Shown one piece after another: positions 1 through 5,020 of a stretch of DNA of 12,475 nucleotides. Under the pieces are notes generated by a model. That model worked only from the letters and a program-made list of their open reading frames with translations. It did not search any database and was not told where the DNA came from. The stretch is from Minisyncoccota bacterium. GTDB lineage: Bacteria; Patescibacteria; Paceibacteria; UBA9973. Location: the NCBI GenBank assembly GCA_028696935.1, contig JAQVGE010000014.1, forward strand, positions 1 through 12,475, written 5' to 3'. Both the position numbers and the translations under genes were made by a program. How positions within the stretch are numbered: position 1 is the first letter of the stretch; each line of letters begins with the position of its first letter.

Positions 1-981
1 CATGCAAAAGAATGTAAAATCTTTTTCATACATTTCAGCTGGATCAGAACCTTCTTCTTCAAATATTAATTTTGATTCGTCTAATTCTTCTTCTGATATT
101 GCTTTTAATGAAAATGAAGGTCTATCACCGGGAGTATGCTTTTTATACATTTCTAACATATCTATAACATCTATTCCAGGAAAAACATTATCGTATTCAA
201 AATCTAGATTATCGTCTAATGCTTTTCTTAATGAAAAACTAACTGTATTAAATGGTGATATAAATTTTAATCCATCTAAACCGAATTCATCAAATATTTT
301 TCTTGCAATATATGGTAAGTCAAATTTTGAATTCCAAGCTGAAATAATATCTGGTGTATTTTTAGACATAAAAATCATAAAACTATTAAGAAGATCTTTA
401 TAGTTTAAAAATATATTAATTTCTATTTCAGTGTCATCATACTTTGAATATAATTCTCTTATCTTTTTTTCTTCTTCAATAATATCTACTTTTTCTTTTG
501 GACAAAACCAACAATAATATTTTTTTGTATAAGTATCATATATTGTAATAGCATTAATTGGTGCTATATTATGACTAAATGATGGCATTAAACTATCAAC
601 AACATATGCTTCAATGTCTAGAAGAAATATTCTTGGATTTATATCTTTGGGAAATTCAATATTATAAAAACTATCACACGCAAATCTTTGTTCTGGAGAA
701 ACATCTCCTTCTGCTGTTATATATCTTCCCATGTTATAAATTTCTCTAGCGTCAGAAGGATCAATGTATATTTTAATTAGTTCATTATTAGTTCCTAAAA
801 GCGTATAAGTAGTATCTATTTCTCCATACGTTCTATAAGAAGAATCTACAAAAATGTAATGGTCATAAGGAACTTTTGTTTTAAATAAGTTATTACTATT
901 TTTCTTCCTATAGAACATTTCAATGTTTTTACTATAAGAATTATATTTTATTTTTGTTGGTAAAAAATTGATTTTTTTCAC
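1..981 (-). CDS. Family B DNA polymerase, N-terminal part (T4 gp43-like), runs off left edge
   Basis: This is the replicative DNA polymerase, of which only the first 327 residues (N-terminal and 3'-5' exonuclease domains) are in the window. Exonuclease motif I is LLDIEAYV, with the acidic pair D122 and E124. Exonuclease motif II is SAWNSKFDLPYIAR, with N217 and D221. Both spacings match T4/RB69 gp43 (D112/E114 and D219). The window ends just before the expected YxxxD exonuclease III motif, so the polymerase domain lies outside. The start is GTG at 981, preceded by a TAA one codon further up and by GAGG twelve bases upstream. That SD overlaps the TGA of the kinase gene, so the two are translationally coupled. 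The frame is open throughout. Family assignment is secure; full length and polymerase motifs cannot be seen. Confidence 0.93.
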   Translation of the reverse strand, partial: MKKINFLPTKIKYNSYSKNIEMFYRKKNSNNLFKTKVPYDHYIFVDSSYRTYGEIDTTYTLLGTNNELIKIYIDPSDAREIYNMGRYITAEGDVSPEQRFACDSFYNIEFPKDINPRIFLLDIEAYVVDSLMPSFSHNIAPINAITIYDTYTKKYYCWFCPKEKVDIIEEEKKIRELYSKYDDTEIEINIFLNYKDLLNSFMIFMSKNTPDIISAWNSKFDLPYIARKIFDEFGLDGLKFISPFNTVSFSLRKALDDNLDFEYDNVFPGIDVIDMLEMYKKHTPGDRPSFSLKAISEEELDESKLIFEEEGSDPAEMYEKDFTFFCM

Positions 982-995
982 AAGTTTTTAACACC

Positions 996-1433
996 TCAAC
1001 TACAGTATTTTATAGCATTAATTATATCATATAAACACTCATCTATAGTAGAAAAACTTGTATTAATTGCAATAAAATTTAATTGTCTATTTTTTATTTC
1101 ATTAAAGAATAATTCTTGTGTTTCATATATTGTTGTATTTTCTGGTAGCTCTTCATTATGCTTTTTTAATCTTTCTTTAATATCATTTTCATTAGCATAA
1201 CAATATACTATTAAATGATTAACATTTTTAATAGAATCACAAAGCTTTTCAAAAAAATCATTTAATTCTTTTTCTCTATTAAACAGATTATTATACACAA
1301 TATTACTTATAGGACCTCTGTCTACTACATAATGAATAAAATTAGTTCTTTTATTAAACTCTTCTTTTAATGTAGTTTTTCCTGTTTTATCCATTCCTTC
1401 AAAAATGACAACAGCTTGTTTTATAATAATCAT
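996..1433 (-). CDS. Short dNMP/thymidylate kinase-like P-loop protein
   Basis: This is probably a deoxynucleoside monophosphate kinase, phosphorylating dTMP or another dNMP from ATP. The Walker A loop is EGMDKTGKTT (residues 12-21). It is followed by DRGPISNIVY (38-47), which fits the DR motif of thymidylate kinases and deoxynucleoside kinases, and by a hydrophobic strand LIVYCYA with a downstream RLKKHNEELP segment in the LID position. At 145 residues it is clearly shorter than bacterial Tmk (about 200-210), so the C-terminal helices are reduced. Its SD (AAGGA) directly abuts the ATG at 1433, with no spacer, so the real start may be the in-frame ATT or ATA two or three codons later. It lies between a terminator-like hairpin and the polymerase. 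Substrate is not determinable here. Confidence 0.75.
   Translation of the reverse strand: MIIIKQAVVIFEGMDKTGKTTLKEEFNKRTNFIHYVVDRGPISNIVYNNLFNREKELNDFFEKLCDSIKNVNHLIVYCYANENDIKERLKKHNEELPENTTIYETQELFFNEIKNRQLNFIAINTSFSTIDECLYDIINAIKYCS
1014..1031 (-). promoter_or_regulatory. Possible extended -10 promoter for the DNA polymerase
   Basis: Within the 3' end of the kinase gene the minus strand reads TATGATATAAT (1031-1021), a perfect match to the extended -10 consensus TRTGNTATAAT. Transcription would begin near 1014, about 33 bases before the polymerase GTG. No convincing -35 box lies 16-18 bases upstream, and in such AT-rich DNA a chance match is quite possible, so this is tentative. Confidence 0.3.
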
Positions 1434-1447
1434 TCCTTTCTTAAAAA

Positions 1448-1482
1448 ATTAACTTTTTAGCTTTCTAGGCTAAAAAGTTAAT
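1448..1482 (-). terminator. Terminator/attenuator-like hairpin in the kinase leader
   Basis: Perfect 14-bp inverted repeat (1448-1461 with 1469-1482) around a 7-base loop. On the minus strand it is followed by AATTTTTTAAG and then, within a few bases, the kinase SD. The stem is mostly A-U with a GC pair next to the loop. It resembles an intrinsic terminator placed between a predicted promoter and the kinase start, hence an attenuator, or an mRNA-stabilising or processing hairpin. Confidence 0.6.
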
Positions 1483-1518
1483 AAATAATTAAATTTTCTT
1501 AAAACAAATTAGATTAAA

Positions 1519-1527
1519 ATTTTAACA
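1519..1527 (-). promoter_or_regulatory. Possible extended -10 promoter upstream of the kinase
   Basis: The minus strand reads TGTTAAAAT at 1527-1519: a TG-N extension plus the -10-like hexamer TAAAAT. The same TG-T-TAAAAT string forms the two better promoters at 3992-4020 and 5149-5177. No good -35 hexamer is at 17 bases. A transcript from here would begin near 1512 and meet the 1448-1482 hairpin before the kinase. Confidence 0.35.
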
Positions 1528-1585
1528 CTTGTTTAGTAAGAGTATTATTTAAATTAAATAAATGTTCACTAAACCCACCAGGAAG

Positions 1586-1607
1586 ATCACACCCTTCAGG
1601 GTGTGAT
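1586..1607 (-). other. GC-rich 9-bp hairpin with UGAA tetraloop downstream of thyX
   Basis: ATCACACCC and GGGTGTGAT form a perfect 9-bp stem around a four-base loop (UGAA on the minus strand, UUCA on the plus strand). It stands out from the surrounding AT-rich DNA. No T-tract follows on either strand, so it is not a standard intrinsic terminator. GTTCAC occurs on both sides (1564-1569 and 1610-1615). Its role is unknown: it could be an mRNA 3'-end structure, a protein-binding site or the relic of a mobile-element end. Confidence 0.75.
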
Positions 1608-1621
1608 TAGTTCACATCCAT
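1607..1621 (-). other. Four-codon reading frame (MDVN) with a full ribosome-binding site
   Basis: Just after the thyX stop, AGGAG (1637-1633) is followed after 11 bases by ATG GAT GTG AAC TAA. SD strength and spacing equal those of real genes in the window, yet the frame closes after four codons and the stop touches the foot of the GC-rich hairpin. The ribosome-binding site is almost identical to that of thyX. It may be a regulatory minigene, the remnant of a deleted gene or a copied ribosome-binding site. Whether it is translated cannot be told. Confidence 0.4.
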
Positions 1622-1636
1622 TTTTAAATAATCTCC
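1619..1636 (-). repeat. 18-bp near-repeat, copy 2 (after thyX)
   Basis: GGAGATTATTTAAAAATG on the minus strand matches GGAAATTATTTAAAAATG at 2650-2633 in 17 of 18 bases. Each copy contains an ATG at its 3' end and part of an SD at its 5' end. The two copies bracket the thyX gene in direct orientation. Confidence 0.8.
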
Positions 1637-1642
1637 TTTTAT

Positions 1643-2635
1643 TTATCCGCAAGTTGGAACATCTCTTTCAAAAAATCCTGCAGGATATTTTTCATCAACT
1701 TCTTTTTCAATTTCTTCAAGTTGTTTTTCTACGTTAGCAAAAATAGAAGAAAATATTTGTCTATCAGAATGTTCGCCGTTTATTTCATCTCTAGTACCAT
1801 TATAAATAAAATCTTTCTCATTCCATTCAAAAATATCACTATCTTTATCTGGCTGAAATAAATTTGTGCTCCTATTTTGTCTGGCAGTCATAACAAAGAA
1901 TTTAGCTGGTTTATGTATAAATTTCTTATTTAGTGTTTTAACAAGGATTGGATATTTTTTAACTAGTTCTAGAATCATTTGATAAGCAATAATATTATCT
2001 GTATAAGGTTGTATTTGCTTATCTATTCTATCATTAATAAACATAAGTGTATCCTTAAGACTCATAGACATAAAATAATATGTTTCAAGGCATCTAGGAA
2101 GAATATTTCTAGCATCCATAATAGATATTTGTTTTGAATCTATCATATCACAATATAGCTGTTTTGTTTCTAGGACAATCTTCTTCCATCTCTCATAAAA
2201 ATCAGGACTATTTTCTACTGATGTTGGCGTGAGAGAATTCTTATGTGTCCACCACTTATCAGCTGAACATTCTGCAGAAAATACTGCACGTCTATGTCTA
2301 AGAATATGTGTTACTTCTTGCAATCCAATACCTTCAATAAGAAAATTCCAACGAATTGTTTCCATTGTAGTTGGAAGAATCTGATAATTAAAAACTTTAT
2401 GCATAACTAAATCTTTAGTTCGATCATCCATAATAGTATTAAAAGACATTGGATCGTCAGACCAAGTTGCATTTGCAAATGGAATACAATATTCTTTTAT
2501 TTCATCAAAAGAAGGAGATTGAACTAAAGTTACTTTAATTGATTCTAGTGCATTTTTAAATTCTGTAGTTGGCTTTTCATTAAACCTAATTGGCATGGGA
2601 GATTTTTTAGGAATAAGATCATTATTAATTGGCAT
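1643..2635 (-). CDS. thyX: Divergent ThyX-family (flavin-dependent) thymidylate synthase homologue
   Basis: This is a ThyX-fold protein, whose family makes dTMP from dUMP using methylene-tetrahydrofolate, FAD and NADPH. The signature region is LRHRRAVFSAECSADKWW: RHR at residues 113-115, but the serine that should follow RHR after seven residues is Cys123, with Ser124 one place later. The second half has the family's ARxxLP motif (175-180) and a region FINDRIDKQIQPYTDNI (199-215), where the usual R(x)4AQxEIR becomes R(x)4IQPYTD, losing the terminal Glu and Arg. The 330-residue length exceeds the usual 220-250; residues about 240-330 are an extra C-terminal part. ATG at 2635 has GGAGG 13 bases upstream inside the HD gene. 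Fold assignment is good; a standard dUMP methylase activity is less certain given the altered motifs. Confidence 0.8.
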   Translation of the reverse strand: MPINNDLIPKKSPMPIRFNEKPTTEFKNALESIKVTLVQSPSFDEIKEYCIPFANATWSDDPMSFNTIMDDRTKDLVMHKVFNYQILPTTMETIRWNFLIEGIGLQEVTHILRHRRAVFSAECSADKWWTHKNSLTPTSVENSPDFYERWKKIVLETKQLYCDMIDSKQISIMDARNILPRCLETYYFMSMSLKDTLMFINDRIDKQIQPYTDNIIAYQMILELVKKYPILVKTLNKKFIHKPAKFFVMTARQNRSTNLFQPDKDSDIFEWNEKDFIYNGTRDEINGEHSDRQIFSSIFANVEKQLEEIEKEVDEKYPAGFFERDVPTCG

Positions 2636-2650
2636 TTTTAAATAATTTCC
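2633..2650 (-). repeat. 18-bp near-repeat, copy 1 (before thyX)
   Basis: GGAAATTATTTAAAAATG on the minus strand spans the last codons and stop of the HD gene and the thyX ATG. It matches the copy at 1636-1619 in 17 of 18 bases, about 1.0 kb apart. Confidence 0.8.
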
Positions 2651-3192
2651 TCCATCTTTTCTTTTAGTATAATTTCAAGTTTATTTTTATATCTATAATA
2701 TCTTCCAGTCGCTTCTGCTAAAATATCACTAAATTGAGTATTTCCTAATGCTACTTCATTATCGCAATATTGAACAGCAGATAAACTATCAGCTATTTTA
2801 AGTATAGTATCTACTAATTCTTTATCAATGTCATTTAACTTGTTGTATTTTTCAATTATTTCTGGAAATTCTTCTTCAAAAAATTTATTTTCATATTTTT
2901 CTAGAATTTTAGTAATTTCTGGCATTGCGCATTTTGCATCATAAGTAATGTCATTTATTACTATTTCAGGAGCATCATGAATTGTACACATTTCTAAACA
3001 TACTAATTTTATATTATCATTTACTTTATAATAATCGCAAATTTTGTGCGCAAATAATACTACAAAAAAACTGTGTTCTGCTACAGATTCACTATTTATT
3101 TTTTGCCATGTATTGTATCTTACAATATTTTGTAATCTATAAATCTTTTTAAGATACGGAAAATTTATTTCATTTAAACAATTAATAAACAA
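2638..3192 (-). CDS. HD-domain 5'-deoxynucleotidase (YfbR-like)
   Basis: This is an HD-superfamily metal-dependent phosphohydrolase, most like YfbR, which removes the 5' phosphate from dNMPs. It has RLQNIVRYNTW (19-29, Arg25 fitting the phosphate-binding Arg of YfbR), VAEHS (first metal His40), IHDAPE (His72, Asp73, Glu76) and KIADSLSA (Asp135), followed by the typical helix with NTQF. The length of 184 residues is that of YfbR (about 200). The related phage dATP hydrolase DatZ shares this fold, so substrate is open. The start is TTG at 3192, immediately preceded by an in-frame TAA, with AAGGAAG about nine to eleven bases upstream. Its last codons contain the SD of thyX, with only two bases between its stop and the next ATG, so the two are coupled. 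Role in dUMP/dNMP pool control is inferred. Confidence 0.85.
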   Translation of the reverse strand: MFINCLNEINFPYLKKIYRLQNIVRYNTWQKINSESVAEHSFFVVLFAHKICDYYKVNDNIKLVCLEMCTIHDAPEIVINDITYDAKCAMPEITKILEKYENKFFEEEFPEIIEKYNKLNDIDKELVDTILKIADSLSAVQYCDNEVALGNTQFSDILAEATGRYYRYKNKLEIILKEKMEEII

Positions 3193-3214
3193 TTATTTTT
3201 TCTTCCTTTATTTT

Positions 3215-3649
3215 TTATTCAATAAATCCAGTATAAACAGTTGTAATTTCATCAGCTGCAGAAATTGTATTAAATTGTATTTCATCAAAATTTGTAATTA
3301 CTAATTTACCAGATCTAGCTAACATAACATTAAATACATTTTTACCAAGAGTTTCACAATAATATATAATTGGTTTTCCTAATGCGTAAGCATAACCAGC
3401 TTCCCAAATAGTACCAATATCTTTACCATCAGTAACTACAAATACACCATCAACTTTATCCATAGCAGAAAGATTTCCATTAAAAACTTCAGTCTGTTCG
3501 GATATTGTTGCATTTTTATTAAGATGACACATTTCTTTTGGAGACCAAACTTCAAAACCCAATTCTCTAAGTTTTGCTTTAAGCCTTTCTTCTCTTTCTA
3601 CTTGTTCTGGCGTAAAAAATGGTGAAGCAAAATAAAGCGATTTAATCAT
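3215..3649 (-). CDS. Nucleoside 2-deoxyribosyltransferase-like protein
   Basis: This protein belongs to the nucleoside 2-deoxyribosyltransferase fold (PF05014-like), whose members swap the base on a deoxyribonucleoside or hydrolyse the N-glycosidic bond of deoxynucleotides. N-terminal SLYFASPFF matches the usual ...YLAGPFF strand and loop. The active-site block is VDGVFVVTDGKDIGTIWEAGYAYALGKP, with Asp74, Asp77 and the nucleophile Glu83. NVMLARSGK (107-115) fits the NxML motif that completes the neighbouring subunit's site. The length of 144 residues is normal (about 150). The longest frame starts at TTG 3670, but that codon is part of the SD (TTGAAAGGA), so ATG 3649, 12 bases after AAGGA, is preferred. 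It follows the PGDYG-like gene directly. Transferase versus hydrolase (Rcl-type) activity cannot be separated by eye. Confidence 0.85.
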   Translation of the reverse strand: MIKSLYFASPFFTPEQVEREERLKAKLRELGFEVWSPKEMCHLNKNATISEQTEVFNGNLSAMDKVDGVFVVTDGKDIGTIWEAGYAYALGKPIIYYCETLGKNVFNVMLARSGKLVITNFDEIQFNTISAADEITTVYTGFIE

Positions 3650-3666
3650 TGTCTTATAAATTCCTT

Positions 3667-3945
3667 TCAAATTTTTTCTAGATTATCAGAACTTGTTGAT
3701 GTTATAGTAACATCTTTTGGTCCATTAATAACAGCTGTTACATAATCTCCAATAACAAAATCATAACTTCTATTATATGAACTATTTTTATTTATAAACT
3801 CAACTGTTAATTTTTTCTCGCTATTAATAGAATATATTCCTTGAGAATTCATGAATATTGGATCCTCTTTAATAAGAGCATCATTAATAAATCTTACAAT
3901 TTGATCTGCGTTTTTTCCAGTCCAGAGAAGAAAATTAATTGTCAT
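3667..3945 (-). CDS. Small phage protein resembling the PGDYG family
   Basis: A 92-residue protein with no catalytic motif. The N-terminus FLLWTGKNADQIVRFI and the core YDFVIGDYVTAVING followed by DVTITSTSSDNLEKI resemble a small protein common in phages, in which a short N-terminal W(T/D)G helix leads to a GD(W/Y)(I/V) strand, an (N/D)G turn, and a C-terminal segment ending xxFExxY. The PGDYG-like label rests on that pattern and is moderate. ATG at 3945 lies nine bases after AAGGA, a good start. It is the first gene after the terminator and promoter at 3992-4063, so it probably opens the nucleotide-metabolism operon. Function unknown. Confidence 0.75.
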   Translation of the reverse strand: MTINFLLWTGKNADQIVRFINDALIKEDPIFMNSQGIYSINSEKKLTVEFINKNSSYNRSYDFVIGDYVTAVINGPKDVTITSTSSDNLEKI

Positions 3946-3991
3946 TATCTCTCATCCTTTCTATTTAAGTAGAGAAAAATCTAATATATAT

Positions 3992-4020
3992 ATTTTAACA
4001 TACTTGAATTAAAAAGTAAA
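3992..4020 (-). promoter_or_regulatory. Promoter for the PGDYG-NDT-HD-thyX operon
   Basis: On the minus strand a -35-like TTTACT (4020-4015) is followed after 17 bases by -10-like TAAAAT (3997-3992), with an extended TATG just before it. This is a sigma-70/SigA-type host promoter. It lies between a terminator and the first gene of the next operon, where a promoter is expected. The start would be near 3985, giving about 40 bases of leader. Confidence 0.65.
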
Positions 4021-4023
4021 TAG

Positions 4024-4063
4024 TTAAAAGACTAAAATGCTACCATTATTTCTAATGGTAGCA
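4024..4063 (-). terminator. Intrinsic terminator with GNRA-type loop
   Basis: An 11-bp perfect stem TGCTACCATTA / TAATGGTAGCA encloses a GAAA tetraloop (minus strand) and is followed by TTTTAGTCTTTT. It is the strongest terminator in the window and sits directly after the 54-residue gene, separating the helicase block from the nucleotide-metabolism operon. Confidence 0.85.
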
Positions 4064-4069
4064 GATTAA

Positions 4070-4234
4070 TTAATAATATCTTTTAATTGATTCTTTATCT
4101 TTTAACTTTATTACATTTTTTTTAGAAGCTTGAACTCTGTTTTTAATCTTTTTAACATTACATTTAAAATTGTAATCTTCTGCATAAAAATCTTCTTCTA
4201 TATCTTCTAGATATTCTTGTTTCACTTTTGCCAA
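4070..4234 (-). CDS. Small 54-residue basic protein, unknown function
   Basis: A short gene, easily missed. From TTG 4234 it reads MAKVKQEYLEDIEEDF and ends DKESIKRYY. The N-terminal third is acidic (EYLEDIEEDFYAED), while the rest is rich in lysine (KCNVKKIKNRVQASKK), predicted helical. AAGGAG lies 15 bases before the TTG. ATT one codon earlier (12 bases) and GTG three codons later are the alternative starts. Its stop is seven bases before the 11-bp terminator stem, as expected for the last gene of an operon. Spacing, SD and protein-like composition support it as real. I do not recognise the family; a small DNA- or RNA-binding or host-modifying protein would fit but is speculation. Confidence 0.6.
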   Translation of the reverse strand: MAKVKQEYLEDIEEDFYAEDYNFKCNVKKIKNRVQASKKNVIKLKDKESIKRYY

Positions 4235-4279
4235 AATTAATTAGTTGCACTCCTTGTTTTTAATTATAATTAAAATTTG

Positions 4280-5005
4280 TTATTTAATTTTAATAGGTTT
4301 TTCAAAATAGCCAAAATATTTAATACAAAATGGTTCAACGAATTCTTCTATAAATTTATCTAATCTTTCTGGATATTTACCATTATATCGTACAATAAAT
4401 TCCATATCATTATTATCATAAAAATCATCTAAAATTTCTATAAAACCATTATATGGTCTTAAAAATGCAGATTGATTAATTTCATATAAACAATTTTTGC
4501 AATGACTTTTAAAATTATGATTTACTGAATGCGTAGTTATATTTCTAGTATCTACTTTTTCTAAATTCATTTCTTCTCTTTTTTTATTAAATTCTTCAAT
4601 ATTATTATCTATCACTTTTTGTTTGTCAATTATCACTTTATAAGCGATTTCATTTGGATCATTATCATTTAAAGAATTTTTTACAGTAGCTAATAATTTT
4701 TTTGCTACCATAGATTTTCTTTTATTTCTTTTAGATGAAGTAATAATAAAATCTAAGTCAATTGAATTTTCAATTTCTTTTTTAAGTTCTTCGCATATAA
4801 AATCAGTTAAAAAATCTGAAAGTTCTTGAGGATCATCTATAATAACTGTTTGTAAAGCTTCAAGCATTAAATTATTAAAATTACTATTTCTCATTTCTAA
4901 AATTAATGTTTTCTTAAGTGCTTCACAAACTTGAAGAAGAGCTTTTTGACCTTCTCCATCATTTATTTCTAATATAGCTGATTTAAAATCTGTATAATTA
5001 GGCAA
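4280..5005 (-). CDS. Unknown 241-residue protein with a Cys/His cluster, next to the helicase
   Basis: I do not recognise this protein. The first 150 residues look helical, with a basic SKRNKRKSMVAKK patch (91-103). A cluster HSVNHNFKSHCKNC (His159, His163, His168, Cys169, Cys172) could bind a metal. The C-terminal part has mixed strands and aromatic residues (FIEEFVEPFCIKYFGYF). The frame continues upstream to TTG 5017, but that codon abuts the SD TAGGAG, so TTG 5005, 12 bases downstream of AGGAG, is more likely. It follows the helicase in the same reading frame, separated only by a TAG and a few codons. A separate internal promoter (5149-5177) may drive it. A helicase partner role is inferred from position only. 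Confidence 0.75.
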   Translation of the reverse strand: MPNYTDFKSAILEINDGEGQKALLQVCEALKKTLILEMRNSNFNNLMLEALQTVIIDDPQELSDFLTDFICEELKKEIENSIDLDFIITSSKRNKRKSMVAKKLLATVKNSLNDNDPNEIAYKVIIDKQKVIDNNIEEFNKKREEMNLEKVDTRNITTHSVNHNFKSHCKNCLYEINQSAFLRPYNGFIEILDDFYDNNDMEFIVRYNGKYPERLDKFIEEFVEPFCIKYFGYFEKPIKIK

Positions 5006-5020
5006 AATAAAATACAACTC

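Larger units (their letters stand above)
1434..1642. other. 209-base intergenic region with regulatory structure
   Basis: No protein gene is supported here apart from the four-codon frame. In transcription order the minus strand carries an SD and minigene, the GC-rich UGAA hairpin, a TGGTGGG stretch, a long AT-rich segment with the TGTTAAAAT -10 candidate, and the attenuator-like hairpin before the kinase. The string TTTTAAGAAA occurs twice, once in the predicted leader and once overlapping the kinase SD. This is the densest untranslated structure in the window. Confidence 0.6.
3946..4069. other. Intergenic control region: terminator followed by promoter
   Basis: These 124 bases have no coding frame. 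They hold the terminator (4024-4063), the promoter (3992-4020) and the 5' leader and SD of the PGDYG-like gene. The rest of the apparent gene gap up to 4279 is filled by the 54-residue gene at 4070-4234 and its own leader and SD. Confidence 0.7.

Noticed and set aside
2..403. Plus-strand open frame of 133 codons
   Set aside because: Lies opposite the DNA polymerase, whose minus-strand frame carries exonuclease motifs; the plus frame is serine/asparagine-rich, has no SD and looks like an antisense shadow.
1586..1607. GC-rich hairpin as an intrinsic terminator or a tRNA arm
   Set aside because: No T-tract on either strand and no surrounding cloverleaf; kept as an unexplained structure.
3650..3670. 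TTG 3670 as start of the deoxyribosyltransferase
   Set aside because: The TTG is part of the SD-containing TTGAAAGGA; the ATG at 3649 has proper spacing and gives the family's usual N-terminus.
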